Part shown: positions 26,454-36,202 of the stretch, piece after piece
Layout: each line of letters opens with the position of its first letter
Numbering within the stretch: position 1 is the stretch's first letter
NCBI RefSeq assembly: GCF_003955715.1
Contig: NZ_CP034463.1
Span: 10,292,001 to 10,356,000, forward strand
Direction of reading: 5' to 3'
Source of the DNA: Streptomyces aquilus
Lineage (GTDB): Bacteria > Actinomycetota > Actinomycetes > Streptomycetales > Streptomycetaceae
Length of the DNA: 64,000 nt
Position numbers and translations under genes: made by a program
Notes under the pieces: model-generated
The model's database searches: none
What the model saw: the letters and a program-made list of their open reading frames with translations, nothing else
What the model was told of the DNA's origin: nothing

Positions 26454-26457
26454 ACGA

Positions 26458-26874
26458 GTGAGCGTGAGCATGCAGGAGTTCCTGGAACAGCTCGAGATCC
26501 GCGAGGCGGCCGGCCGTGACCTCGCGGACAGACTCCGCACTCAGATCGCCGAGCTCACCACCCAACTCGCGGCCGCCGAAAAGGCGTTGGAGAGACTGAG
26601 GATCACCCGGGAGACGATTCTGGAGATCGCACCAGACCTTCCCGGCGGCCTCGCTCCGCTGCCCTCGGCCTACCGTCAGATCCTCGCCCTCTTCGAAGAC
26701 ACCGCAGACGGACTGCGCCCCAAGGACGTCTGCATCGCCCTGGACACCGGCACCGAACCCCGGCATGTCGAAGGCGTCCGCGCGAAACTGAAACGCCTGG
26801 TCAGCCGCGGCATTCTCACCGAGCCGGAGCCCGGCCTCTTCCGGCTACCGCAACCAACGCCATCCCCGGACTGA
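26458..26874 (+). CDS. IS5-linked accessory protein: coiled coil plus winged helix (copy 1)
   Basis: GTG at 26458, 138 aa. Residues 5-55 form a coiled coil (LADRLRTQIAELTTQLAAAE, then LERLRITRETILEI). Residues 70-130 form a winged-helix-like unit (YRQILALFEDTADGLRPKDV; VEGVRAKLKRLVSRGILTE). It has the same layout as the protein at 6646-7173 beside an unrelated ISKra4 transposase. It lies inside the IS ends, so it moves with the element. Confidence 0.8.
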   Translation: MSVSMQEFLEQLEIREAAGRDLADRLRTQIAELTTQLAAAEKALERLRITRETILEIAPDLPGGLAPLPSAYRQILALFEDTADGLRPKDVCIALDTGTEPRHVEGVRAKLKRLVSRGILTEPEPGLFRLPQPTPSPD

Positions 26875-26906
26875 GACCCCACGAAAGCTCACAGAACACC
26901 CACTTA

Positions 26907-27772
26907 GACCGTGTCCTACGTGGTGAGGCGGACGTTGATTCGTTCATGGGGCGGGGTACATGGAGTTGGATTGTTCCGGACGGGCTGTGGGAGATCGCAA
27001 AGCCACTGATCCCTCCGTCACGGGTGCGGCCGCAGGGCGGCGGAACGCAGGACACGCCTGACGAGACACTGTTCGCGGCCATCATCTACGTCCTGGTCAG
27101 CGGCTGCGCCTGGCGCCAACTGCCGCCCTGCTTCGGCATATCGAAGTCGACCGCCCACCGCCGGTTCCTGATCTGGTCGAGAGCCGGCGTCTGGGGCCGC
27201 CTGCACGAAGCCGTACTGCACCGCCTCGACGACGCCGGCCTCATCGACGTCACCCGCGTCGTCCTCGACACGGCCCACGTCAGGGCTAAAAAGGGGGCGA
27301 ACACACAGGTCCGAGCCCCGTGGACCGAGGCAAACCGGGTTCCAAGATGCACGTCCTGTCGGACGCGAACGGACTGCCCCTTCTCGTCGGCATCTCAGTC
27401 GGCAACACCCACGACAGCGAAGGGCTGAAGCCCATGATCGAGGGTCACCAAACGAGACACGACCCCTGCAACGGCCGGTACTTCAAGCCCCAGCGTCTAC
27501 ACGCAGACAAAGCTTACGACCGTGCCGACCTGCGCAGATGGCTCCGATGGAAACGCATAGGCGTGCGCATCGCCCGCAAAGGCATCGAGTCCAGCGAACG
27601 ATTAGGGCGGCGCAGGTGGGTGATCGAGCGCACCATGTCGTGGCTGTCCGGCTACCGCAGACTCAGCCCCCGCTACGAGCGAAATCCCCGTAACTACCTG
27701 GCCTTCCTCGGGCTCGCCGCAGCCATCTGCTGCTACAAGCGGCTCGTCCGCCTCACCACGTAGGACACGGTC
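26907..27772 (+). mobile_element. IS5-type (IS427-like) element, 866 bp, target TTA
   Basis: The ends are GACCGTGTCCTACGTGGTGA and its complement at 27753-27772. TTA is repeated at 26904-26906 and 27773-27775. It inserted directly beside IS5 copy 1 and into a nuclease-like pseudogene. Confidence 0.9.
26946..27763 (+). CDS. IS427-like transposase in two frames
   Basis: ORF1 (26946-27428) has SWIVPDGLWEIAKPLIPP and CAWRQLPPCFGISKSTAHRR. The catalytic Asp in VVLDTAHVRAKKG lies just before the run AAAAAGGGGG at 27288-27297. ORF2 (27320-27763, -1 frame) has DRGKPGSKMHVLSDANG, LHADKAYDRADLR and Glu in RWVIERTMSWL. The two frames overlap across the A/G run, which fits programmed -1 frameshifting known in this IS group. 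If no slippage occurs the element is dead. Confidence 0.85.
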
Positions 27773-27775
27773 TTA

Positions 27776-28300
27776 CTCGTATCGCACGGCAGGACGTCTA
27801 GGACCGGCTTCGTCACGGACGGGGGCAGCGGCTGTGACGGCAGCGACGGCGAGGACGGCTTCTTCGGCGGACCAGCATGCTGACGCGCTGAGAACCATCT
27901 TTGAATCTTTGATCGATCGCTGCCCCAAAGGCGGTGACTTTGGCGAGGGCGCGTCGTTGCGGTGACGTCGGCGACCAGGTCGCGGTGCGGGAGCTTCAGG
28001 AGCCGCGTGAGGGTGAAGGCGAAGCCGATCGGCGTACGGGCGAGGGCCTGGTACCAGGCTGCCGCGATGAGCATGCGGGCCAGGACCTCCTCTTCGTCTT
28101 GGCCGCGATCGACCGGCAGCTCCCGGTTGTCGAGGTCCAGGCGCCGCACCGTCTCGGTGAGGCGCACCGCGAGCTCGGTGCCGACCGTTCGCATCCGCAG
28201 ACCCGCCCCGCGGCCGCCGATCCCGTGGTGACCTTGATGTCGATCCCGCCATCCCCGCCGCGCCCGTTGACGACCTCGACCGCCGCGGTGGCGTCGCAGC
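27776..28300 (-). pseudogene. Remnant of an Mrr-like nuclease gene downstream of SIR2
   Basis: Leftward from 28300 the text reads ATAAVEVVNGRGGDGGIDI then KVTTG. This is the GGDGGID-type catalytic strand pair of Mrr-like nucleases. The frame then shifts near 28215, and a plausible coding stretch follows (MRTVGTELAVRLTETVRRLD; EEEVLARMLIAAAWYQALAR; LLKLPHRDLVADV) until the IS at 27775. The conserved Gln-x-Lys part is not seen. It is broken at both ends. It may have been the partner gene of the SIR2 protein. Confidence 0.45.
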
Positions 28301-28410
28301 CTGCTGGTAGGGCTCGGGGGCTGCCTCGCGGGTGATCACCGGCACGATGACGGCGGGGGCGTACCTCCCGCCGGCTGCCGGGGAGGTGCCGTGACTGCGT
28401 CCGCGTTCGG

Positions 28411-30129
28411 CTACGCGTAGCGCATCTGTTGGGCCATGTAGTTGAAGGATTTCTCGACGCGGGTGACTGCCTGGTCGAGCCGTTGGCGGCTGCCGTCGAG
28501 GAGGCCTTCGCGGAGTACGGGGATGTTGTCGCCGTACTGGTCGATCTGCTTCTTCAGCCAGGCGGCGGGGGCGGGGTCGAAGGTGCCGAGGTAGCCGGTC
28601 GGGCTGATGTGCGGCAGGCTGAAGGCCAGATCGGCATCGTCCTCGACGAGCACGCGCAAATACTCGAAGCGTTCCCACGCCTCGCCGTAGGCGGTCTCGC
28701 TGAGGGCGAGGTGCTGGGTGAAGACGGGGCGCAGCTGGTCGTGAACGCGCTTGGAGGAGCCGTTGACGTTGAGGGTCTCCCACGGGCTCAGGAGGGCGGC
28801 CGCGGCGTAGGTCTTCCCGTTGATCCGCTGCTCGACTCGGGGCTCGGTGAGAACGTGGGCGAGAGTGTCCCAGCGCTCGTTGGCCAGTGCGGCGATACCC
28901 GCCGCGTAGATCATCATGGTGGCGGGGGCCCTGACGAGTTTCATCAGGCCGAGGTCGCCGCCGGGATCGTGGAGTGCGCCGAGCTGTTCGATGTCGCGCA
29001 GCCACCAGCGGTCGGTCGTGTTGTTCCCCCAGTAGGCGGTGACGGCGACCAGGGTGAGCAGGAGTTCCATCTCGGTTTCCAGGGTGTTGAGCCGTCGGCC
29101 GTGCTCGGCATCGGTCTCGGCGCGGTTCCCGACGTTCCACGGGCCGGTGGTGCGCAGGGGGAGGGCGGCGATGCGGTCGATCTCGCGGCGGAGGGTGTCG
29201 TGCAGGGTGATGCCCTGGCTGAAGCCGTCCAGGGCGCGCTTGGCGGCGGCCACGGCGATGTCGATGCTCGCGGGGTGCCGGCGCTTGGTGTCGGTGACCG
29301 CGTCGGCTGCGTCGGCGGTCCGGGTGAAGAAGGTGTCGGCGTCGGCCTGGACGTAGGTGAAGGCGCGGTGGGTGAGAAGTTTCTGGGCGGTCTCCGACAG
29401 CGGCCTGGGGTCGGTCCAGTAGGAGGCGAAGTAGCGGGTGGTGCTTCGGGCGATGGCGTTGCGCAGGGCGGGGTCCCAGGTGCTGGACCAGCCGGAGATG
29501 ATCAGCCCGTAGTCGGTGAAGACGCGGTCGAGCAGGCGGTCGATGTCCTCGGCGTAGCGGTCGAGTTCCTCGGGGGTGTTGAGCATGCTCGTCGGGGTGA
29601 GGTAGTCGCCGTGGACATGGACGACGAGGCACCTGATGGTGTGCAGCGGGGCGAGGCCGGCGGCGTCGGCCGCGTCGGCGACGACGACGGGCTCGATGTT
29701 GACCTCACGCAGCGCGGTCTCAACAAGCCGGTCGAAGTTCGTCGTCAGCACGATGCGGACGTGTCCCGCGGCAACCAGACGGGCGATCTCGCGGTGCGCG
29801 GCGGTGGGCTGTTTGAGGCCGTCCTCCCGCTCCTGCTCGTCGGGCTCGAAGTAGGAGCGCAGCAGCGCCTGCCGCTCGAACGGGGTGCTCGTGAGCGCCG
29901 CCAGGAGATCGTCGTAGGTAGCCGAGTGGCTGAAGCGCTCCTGGTACCAGGCGTGGGGGTCCCCGATCCCGGTGGAGCCCTCGGTGGCCGCCAGGCGCGC
30001 GATGAGATCCTCTTGGACGTCCCACGCCGACGGCATGCCCGCAGCGATCGAGGCGCCGGCCCCGAGCAGGACCGCGTACGCGCCGGGGGTGTCGCGCATG
30101 GTGAACGCGAGCTTGACGTAGGGCTCCAC
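28411..30129 (-). CDS. SIR2-domain protein (putative NADase of an antiphage system)
   Basis: The GTG at 30129 lies 8 bases after GGAGG. The 572-aa protein begins with a SIR2 fold: LLGAGASIAAGMP (21-33, nucleotide loop), RIVLTTNFDRLVETAL (125-140), HVHGDYLTP (171-179, catalytic His173) and YGLIISGWSSTWDP (207-220). The long C-terminal half (300-572) is helical with Trp-rich parts (WWLRDIEQLGALHD), resembling the effector/sensor halves of defence-associated sirtuins that deplete NAD+. There is no adjacent HerA-type helicase. The only neighbour downstream is a broken Mrr-like fragment. NAD+ hydrolysis is inferred. Confidence 0.85.
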   Translation of the reverse strand: MEPYVKLAFTMRDTPGAYAVLLGAGASIAAGMPSAWDVQEDLIARLAATEGSTGIGDPHAWYQERFSHSATYDDLLAALTSTPFERQALLRSYFEPDEQEREDGLKQPTAAHREIARLVAAGHVRIVLTTNFDRLVETALREVNIEPVVVADAADAAGLAPLHTIRCLVVHVHGDYLTPTSMLNTPEELDRYAEDIDRLLDRVFTDYGLIISGWSSTWDPALRNAIARSTTRYFASYWTDPRPLSETAQKLLTHRAFTYVQADADTFFTRTADAADAVTDTKRRHPASIDIAVAAAKRALDGFSQGITLHDTLRREIDRIAALPLRTTGPWNVGNRAETDAEHGRRLNTLETEMELLLTLVAVTAYWGNNTTDRWWLRDIEQLGALHDPGGDLGLMKLVRAPATMMIYAAGIAALANERWDTLAHVLTEPRVEQRINGKTYAAAALLSPWETLNVNGSSKRVHDQLRPVFTQHLALSETAYGEAWERFEYLRVLVEDDADLAFSLPHISPTGYLGTFDPAPAAWLKKQIDQYGDNIPVLREGLLDGSRQRLDQAVTRVEKSFNYMAQQMRYA

Positions 30130-30299
30130 AACTGGCCTCCGGGTGCGACGGCATGACCGGGTGTCGGTCGCACGGGGCGGCCTCTCCGCATCCAATCTTA
30201 CCGTCAGTTTGACGAGAATGGGAATCGGAGAGAAAGGGACCTTCTGGATCGTCGGACGCTGTGGAGTCAGTAGCCGCCGATGAGCCGGACATCCCGGCC

Positions 30300-30690
30300 A
30301 ATACCCGCACTACGATGCGCGGATGAGCGAGCTGGTGTCGGCCACGTGCACGCTGCTCGCGCGGTACGGCATGGCCGCCGCCACCGTCGACATGAACCCG
30401 GCACTCCCGTCCTCCCGGCTCTCCGTCGTACGGTTCCACGGGCGCAGCGAGTCCTGGAGGCCCGGGAACAAGGAGGAGCGGTTCCGGTACTCGTACGACC
30501 GGGACGAGCTCACCGAATGGTGCTGCCACGGCTGCACGCCCTCGCCGAGCGGGCCGAGCGCGTCCACGTCCTGTTCGACAACTGCTGTGGGGACGCTGCC
30601 GTACGCGCCGCCGAGACCATGACCCGGCTGCTCCCCGGCAGGCCGGCGAGTGCCACTACAAGGGTCAGAGACAACGACGAACTCCCTTGA
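30300..30690 (+). pseudogene. DUF72 (YecE-like) C-terminal fragment, frameshifted
   Basis: One frame gives RLSVVRFHGRSESWRPGNKE and RFRYSYDRDELTEW. After a shift near 30515 the next frame gives LPRLHALAERAERVHVLFDN and GDAAVRAAETMTRLLP. Together these match the end of DUF72 proteins (FHGR, RY-Y, EVHVLFNN, A--A--L). The N-terminal half is missing. Confidence 0.6.
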
Positions 30691-30699
30691 CCGCTCCGG

Positions 30700-30900
30700 T
30701 CACGTCCGGTCCAGCGCCGAGAAGATGGCGAGGCACAGGGTGAGGCTGGCGGCGAACGCGATGCCGCAGCGGGACAGGGCCGACGGCACGGCGGCTCCCT
30801 CCCAGCGGGCGAGGGCGAAGGCGATCGCCGCAGCGACGACGGAGAAGAGGACGGCCACCGCCAGCGCGAGGAGCAGGAACGCCGGGAGGGTGTGTTTCAT
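30700..30900 (-). CDS. Small two-helix membrane protein (66 aa)
   Basis: ATG 30900 gives MKHTLPAFLLLALAVAVLFS, a first membrane helix to about residue 30. A charged turn (RWEGAAVPSALSR) and a second helix (CGIAFAASLTLCLAIFS) follow. The ribosome site is weak. It is divergent from the GGDEF gene. No function can be read. Confidence 0.6.
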   Translation of the reverse strand: MKHTLPAFLLLALAVAVLFSVVAAAIAFALARWEGAAVPSALSRCGIAFAASLTLCLAIFSALDRT

Positions 30901-31035
30901 GAAGGCACCGCCTGGGTCGTGTGGTGTCGATGACGAATTACGACGATCCCTGCGCGGAATCGCAGGTGGGGCGGTTGGATGATTCTCCGGTAACAACAGA
31001 GGGTTGTCCGGCGAACAAACCATGGGGGAGAACGA

Positions 31036-34000
31036 GTGGCCGGCGAGAGGAAGCGAGCGGGGCGCCCGTGGGGACCGGCCCGGGGCTCGTGCGTCGAGAT
31101 CAATCAGCTGGTCGCGGTGGTGCGCTCCTGGCTCGATGAATCAGCGGTGTCTGTACGGGAGCTGCACGCACGGCTCACTCCCGAGCACTTCATCGCCGGC
31201 GCCGTGCCCGAGTTACGCCGGTTGCGCGACCGGCTGTCCGGTGAGTCGCTGGCGTGGGATCTCGTCGAGGCCGTGGCCGACGTGTGTTTTCCCCACGAAC
31301 AGGCCGGCCTCTCCCGGCAGCGCCTCGAGGAGGCGAGGATGCTGTGGGATCGGGCGGGCACGAACCCCACAGCGATCACGGAGGCGCAGGAGCTGGTGCC
31401 TGCCCGGGAGTTGCTGGAGGCCAAGGACCGCATCATCGAGGTTCTCCAGGAGATGCAGCGCGCCCGGCAGGCCTACGAGGCTGGCGAGCACGGGCGGCAA
31501 CAGGCCCTGTCAATCGCCACGTTGCTGTTCGTCATGCTCGGACAGGCCCAGGCGAAGGTCGCCGAATTGAGGCGTCGGCTTGACGCGCTGGAGTCGGTGG
31601 CGGTCCACCTCCCTGGCGGTCAAGGGGTGGTGGAGCTTCTCTTCCGAGCGCAACGGCAGGAGACGGAACTAAGTGAACAGCTGATTCGCGCCGAGCGGGA
31701 GCGGGATATCGCCCAGCAGGTCGCCGACCACGCGGCACGCCGTATCGATGAACTGGAGGCCGAACTAGCCCAGTTGCGGCACCGAATGGGGGAGGACGGG
31801 CCATCCCGGACGCAGGAGCCAGCCCCGCTGCTGTCCCGGCCCGATCTGCACGCACTCAGCCCGGACGACGCTGCGCTCAACGACGTGGACCGTGCGCTGG
31901 AGAAGGCGCGCGCCGTCCTCGACCAGGAGCACGAAGCCGTTCAGCAGGCCGCCGACGAGGTGGGTTACTGGTCGTCCTCAAGTCCCCCTGCTTCTCCGGC
32001 GCAAGCCAGCGTCTTAGCGCCCGGACACATTCGGCAGAACCCAGGGGGACAACCCTTCGGGTCGTCCGGAACAACCCCGAACAACCCGCCGACCAGCCAG
32101 GACACAACCTTCCCCGCGCTCGAATCCCCACGGCCTCCGGCCGCCGACCCCCAGGGCGACATCTCCGAGGCCGCCCGGCGGATCACCTGGGGAAGGGACC
32201 CGGAGGACATCGTGACGCGGCTGCGCCGGGCCGCCGTCCCCACCGTCGCTGACGCGGTCATGGTCTACCTGCGGGACCCGCTCCCGGTGGACGACGAAGA
32301 ACACGCGGGCCCGCTGGTGCTCCGGCTGCAACAAGTGCAGCCGCTCCATGCCGGAGGGGGTGCCGCGCAGTGCGAGGTACGCCCCGACAGCGCGCTCTTC
32401 GAAGTACTGAACGGGGCACTGCCGGTCACCACCGACTCGCCGGTCGGTGACACCGCACTGCTGGAACTGCTCGGCGAGGGGCATAAGGCACCTGGCGGAG
32501 GCCACACCGTTCTTGTGCCCCTGCACGGTCGCAGGCGGATCATCGGCACGGCGGTCCTCCTGCGGCACCCCACCGAGCAGCCCTTCCAGGACGCCGATCT
32601 GTCGGTTGCTGCCGAGTTCGCCACCGGCAGCGCGCTCGCCATCGACAAGATTCACAGTCTGCGGGCCGCGGTCCAGGGTCTCCATCTCGCCCACAATCTC
32701 GCGGACACCCTGAAGGTCGTCGCCCACGGAGTTGTGGCCGGTCTCGGGTACGAGCTGGCATCCGTCAACCTCGTCCGCCCGGACGGCGATCTCGTGGTCG
32801 CCTCTTTCGCGGGCAACCCCGCCGCCGAGGCACAGATCACTGGCCGGGTCGGCTCCCGTGACTCCTGGGAGCGCCGGCTGAGCATGGGTGAGAACTGGGG
32901 AGACCTGGTCTTCATCCCGCACACCGAGGGCTGGGTCCTCGACGACGACGACGTACCGCAGTGGTACACCGACGGCCCCGTACCCCGCTTCGAGGACGAG
33001 TGGCACCCCTCCGACCGCCTCTTCGCGCCGATGTACACCCGGAGCGCTCCCGGCGCCGCCCACCGTGAGCTGCTCGGTGTGATTTCCGTGGACCAACCCC
33101 TCACCCGCCGTCGTCCCCGGCCGGACGAGCGCCGGGATTTGGAGGAGTACGCCTTCCAGGCCGCCATCGCGATCAGCAACGCGCGGCTACGCTCGAATAT
33201 GCAGCGGGCACTGGTCAGGCTCGAAAGGGAGCAGCAGGCGCTGCGGGCCAGCGAGGAATCCTTCCGGCAGGCCTTCGAGTACGGGCCCAACGGTATGGCC
33301 ATCGCCGAGATGGACGGCGGCCGCCACGGCAGCATCCTCCGGACGAACGACGCACTGTGCCGCATGCTCGGCCGCCCCGCCTCTGCCATGCGCCGCTATT
33401 CGTTCTCTGATTTCGTCCACCCCGAGGACATGGCCATCCTGCTCCGCACCAGCGCCGAGGGCGGGCGCGCGGAACTACGCCTCGGGCGCCGCGACGGGAC
33501 GTATCTGTGGGTCTCGCTGCGCAACAGCGTGGTCGCGGACGCCGCCGATGGCCCCCGCTTCTTGCTCATTCACGTCGAGGAGATAGAGGACCGCAAGCGC
33601 CGCGAGCTCCGGCTCGCCCACCGCGCCTCCCACGACTCCCTCACCGGCCTGCCGAACTCCGCCGAGTTGCACGCCCGTATTGACGCCAGGCTCTGCGCAT
33701 ACCGGGGCCACGGGTCCGACACTGCTGCGGAGCGGGTCGACGACCCCCACCTCCGCCACGCCGACCAGGCCGCGTCCCCCCACATCCACGTATTGGCCCC
33801 TGTGGGCGACGACAACACCCATGGCCTGGCCGTGGTGTTCCTCGCCCTCCGCGACTTCAAGGCGATCAACACCCGCTTCGGGCACGACGCGGGGGACAGA
33901 GTCCTCGTCGAGGTCGCCCGGCGGCTCAGTAAGGCCGTACGCGACGGCGACACGGTCGCCCGGTATGGCGGTGACGAGTTCGTCGTCCTCGCCGACGGCT

Positions 34001-34173
34001 TCGGTCCCGCCGATGCGCACAGCGCCGCGGTGTGGATGCAGTCCCAGATCCACCTGCCGATCCCCCTGGGCAACCAGACCGTGCAGATGCGCGCAGGTGT
34101 CGGTATCGCATGGGCCCAGTGCGGGACCGCTCCAAGTGACATCCTGCGGGCGGCCCGCGGGTTCGCGTCGTGA
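31036..34173 (+). CDS. Large sensor: coiled coil, GAF-like, PAS and truncated GGDEF (1045 aa)
   Basis: GTG 31036 follows GGGGGAG. Residues about 1-240 are helical and coiled coil. A Pro/Ser-rich linker lies at 310-380. Two GAF-like regions cover 380-700 (VLVPLHGRRRIIGTAVLLRH; ELLGVISVDQPLTRRR). PAS covers about 740-870 (SFRQAFEYGPNGMAIAEMDG; FSDFVHPEDM). GGDEF begins at 880 (HDSLTGLPN) with signature RYGGDEF at 975-981 and an inhibitory-site RDGD five residues before it. The domain ends DILRAARGFAS, about 15-20 residues short of the usual ADxAMYxAK helix. It should make cyclic di-GMP if stable, but the clipped end may have inactivated it. Confidence 0.8.
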   Translation: MAGERKRAGRPWGPARGSCVEINQLVAVVRSWLDESAVSVRELHARLTPEHFIAGAVPELRRLRDRLSGESLAWDLVEAVADVCFPHEQAGLSRQRLEEARMLWDRAGTNPTAITEAQELVPARELLEAKDRIIEVLQEMQRARQAYEAGEHGRQQALSIATLLFVMLGQAQAKVAELRRRLDALESVAVHLPGGQGVVELLFRAQRQETELSEQLIRAERERDIAQQVADHAARRIDELEAELAQLRHRMGEDGPSRTQEPAPLLSRPDLHALSPDDAALNDVDRALEKARAVLDQEHEAVQQAADEVGYWSSSSPPASPAQASVLAPGHIRQNPGGQPFGSSGTTPNNPPTSQDTTFPALESPRPPAADPQGDISEAARRITWGRDPEDIVTRLRRAAVPTVADAVMVYLRDPLPVDDEEHAGPLVLRLQQVQPLHAGGGAAQCEVRPDSALFEVLNGALPVTTDSPVGDTALLELLGEGHKAPGGGHTVLVPLHGRRRIIGTAVLLRHPTEQPFQDADLSVAAEFATGSALAIDKIHSLRAAVQGLHLAHNLADTLKVVAHGVVAGLGYELASVNLVRPDGDLVVASFAGNPAAEAQITGRVGSRDSWERRLSMGENWGDLVFIPHTEGWVLDDDDVPQWYTDGPVPRFEDEWHPSDRLFAPMYTRSAPGAAHRELLGVISVDQPLTRRRPRPDERRDLEEYAFQAAIAISNARLRSNMQRALVRLEREQQALRASEESFRQAFEYGPNGMAIAEMDGGRHGSILRTNDALCRMLGRPASAMRRYSFSDFVHPEDMAILLRTSAEGGRAELRLGRRDGTYLWVSLRNSVVADAADGPRFLLIHVEEIEDRKRRELRLAHRASHDSLTGLPNSAELHARIDARLCAYRGHGSDTAAERVDDPHLRHADQAASPHIHVLAPVGDDNTHGLAVVFLALRDFKAINTRFGHDAGDRVLVEVARRLSKAVRDGDTVARYGGDEFVVLADGFGPADAHSAAVWMQSQIHLPIPLGNQTVQMRAGVGIAWAQCGTAPSDILRAARGFAS

Positions 34174-34479
34174 GCGTAGACCTTCAAGGACCGGTGCGCT
34201 GGACGGAAACGGCGTTGTGCGGCGGGCTGAGTCTTGTAGTTCTGCGGTCGAACTTCGGTGGCCGGCTGCCACACGAGCCGCGTTTCTTGAGGACGGGATG
34301 GTGCGGCGGATCCCGCGCGCCCCGCTCCTCGGTACGCGATCGTGGCACGGCAACGGCGGAGTGAAGCGGTGAGCGGCAGTTGCGGCCCAGGGCGGTGGGG
34401 ATGGCGTATATCGCCGTGCTGTTGGAGTGAACTGGGACGACGGTGCCGTTCCCCGGGCGCCGGGACCTCAGTTGGGCGT
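34174..34479. other. Intergenic, possible former 3' end of the GGDEF gene
   Basis: No gene is seen in these 306 bases. The abrupt loss of the GGDEF C-terminal helix at 34173 suggests a deletion junction here. Confidence 0.4.
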
Positions 34480-34998
34480 GTGGTCAACAGGAAGCCGAAG
34501 TCTACGGCCGTTCATGAGTGCAACGCGCACGGGGTGGTGCCGAAACCGATGGTGTTCCGGGACAAGCCAGCCGTGATCGGGGGCCGGATGTACCCGCCCA
34601 CTGCACGGATGCGCGTGGAGGACGAGGACACCGTCTTTGATCTGATCGCGTCGCTGTATGCCGTGGTCCATGAGGAGGTCACCGGGCCGTGTGCCGACAT
34701 CCTGACGGTGATCTGTCATGCGTGGCTGCAGCAGAGCCCCGTCGGATTCCCGTTGCTGGAGGACGTACCGGCCAGTTTCTCTGCTCTGCGGGAGCGGGCC
34801 GCCCGTCTCTTTGCGAACGGCGTGTACGAGCGGGACGAGCACGGCGGATACGTCGCCGCGCACAGCCATCATGCCCATGGAGGTCCCGGTCCCGGTCCTG
34901 GGCATCGGCATGATCACGCGCCTCGTTCCGCGACGGTGCCACCGGTATTCCGCGGTCTGGCTTACCAGCCCGCCGCGGAGCAGGCGACCATCTGGTGA
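34480..34998 (+). CDS. Hypothetical protein with His-rich tail (172 aa)
   Basis: The chosen GTG 34480 starts VVNRKPKSTAVHECNAHGVV. The body has GGRMYPPTARMRVEDEDTVF, FDLIASLYAVVHEEVTGP and VICHAWLQQSPVGFPLLEDV, with good coding character. The tail has AAHSHHAHGGPGPGPGHRHD, a possible metal-binding stretch. The frame is open upstream to 34342, so the start is uncertain. No family recognised. Confidence 0.5.
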   Translation: MVNRKPKSTAVHECNAHGVVPKPMVFRDKPAVIGGRMYPPTARMRVEDEDTVFDLIASLYAVVHEEVTGPCADILTVICHAWLQQSPVGFPLLEDVPASFSALRERAARLFANGVYERDEHGGYVAAHSHHAHGGPGPGPGHRHDHAPRSATVPPVFRGLAYQPAAEQATIW

Positions 34999-35217
34999 GC
35001 GCACCGATGGCGCGCCAGTGAGAGTTCCCGCATCATCTCTGTCACTCGATCGCGTCCGGGCGGCCGTGCGCTGCTCGGATCCGGGCTACGAAGGGTCCGG
35101 CTGACACTCGGGCGGAGTGCCAGCCGTCCAGCTGCCGGTCCAGCGATCCGCGCGTCCTGGAACGCAGCGGCGCCTTGGTACACGACGGGCGCAACTGGAA
35201 CACCTGCCGCTGACCCG

Positions 35218-36071
35218 CTAGAGGGCCGTCCCGAACCGCGGCACCTCGCCGGGCTCCATGTCGGTGCGGATACGTGTGAGCCGTGTCGGGTGGCGCCAGC
35301 GCCCGGCGCTGTCCCGGGCAACGTCCACGGCGACTTCGGCGATGACCTCGGGCACGACCAGGAGCACCGACAAGTGCTCCCGGGAGCCCCACTCGGCGGA
35401 TTCTCTGTCAAGTTCAGCATGTTGGCGCGCAATGGCCCACCCGTCAGCTCAACCGATGACCGGGCTGCAGCGTTCGACGGAACCCGGTCTCTCGCCGAGC
35501 GGCCGAAGACGCGTACGAGCACGCGTGGGAAATGAGGGCGCCTTACGAGCACTACAAGCCAGGCGGCAGCCTGCTCGGGGTCAGTCGTGGTCGGGCACAG
35601 CGACCACGGCGCCGCCAGGGCGTGCTCGCGGAACAGTTCCTCCAGCGCGATCAGACGCTCAGCGAGCGGACGGCTGGTCAGATCCCGTCCGTGCAGACGC
35701 AGGACATCGAACGCCACCAGGTGCGCCGGCCACTTCTCCGCCGCCCGGGCCGCACCCGCGCCGCGGCGGTGCATGCGCTGCTGGAGACGCTCGAACGCCA
35801 GCCGACCCGCCTCCCACACCACCAGTTCGCAGTCGACGGCCGTGTCGACGGGCAGCTGCTCCACCGCGTGCGCGATCTCCGGGAACGGGGCGGCCAGGTC
35901 CCGGCCGTTACGGCTCCGTACGGCGATATGGCCGTCGGCCCACCGCCCCGCGAGGGCGCGATAGCCATCCCACTTGACCTGTGCCGCGCACCCGGAAGGC
36001 AAAGCCGGATCGTTGACCGGTACGGCGCGCATCGGTTCGGCCAGAGACCAGTCGGGCGTAGGCGAGGACAT
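35218..36071 (-). pseudogene. ATP-dependent DNA ligase, internally deleted copy
   Basis: From ATG 36071 it matches the intact ligase at 57262-58257 nearly residue for residue: motif I QVKWDGYRALAGRW, AVRSRNGRDLAAPFPEI, LAFERLQQRMHRRGAGA, up to TTTDPEQAAAWL. The sequence then departs. The EGLVF and WTKYK motifs are absent, and the C-terminal OB part (SREHLSVLLVVPEVIAEVAV) resumes in another frame to a TAG at 35218. About 100 residues of the catalytic core are gone. It cannot seal DNA. Confidence 0.85.
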
Positions 36072-36202
36072 GGTCAACGACTTCCACCGTCATGAGCATC
36101 TTTGGCACAGGCCCCCCGGACGGCTGCACAGATGGCGTGGAGGGCGCTGCCCGCTTCGTCGGATTCGGCAAATCGGCGCGCCATGTCCGCAGTGCAGGTT
36201 GA

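Larger units (their letters stand above)
25516..26903 (+). mobile_element. IS5-family element copy 1 with accessory gene (1388 bp)
   Basis: The ends are GTGGGTGTTCTG and its complement. Length and translated proteins match copy 2 (44475-45862) exactly. The flanking trinucleotides differ (TGA left, TTA right), unlike copy 2, so this copy has probably been through a rearrangement. The TTA on the right is also the target duplication of the element that begins at 26907. Confidence 0.9.

Noticed and set aside
26458..26874. Accessory IS5 protein as an independent host gene
   Set aside because: It lies inside the terminal repeats and is duplicated with the element at 45417-45833.
28429..30156. 575-codon rightward frame opposite the SIR2 gene
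   Set aside because: Gly/Val/Glu-rich low-complexity translation, whereas the minus strand carries SIR2 motifs and a ribosome site.
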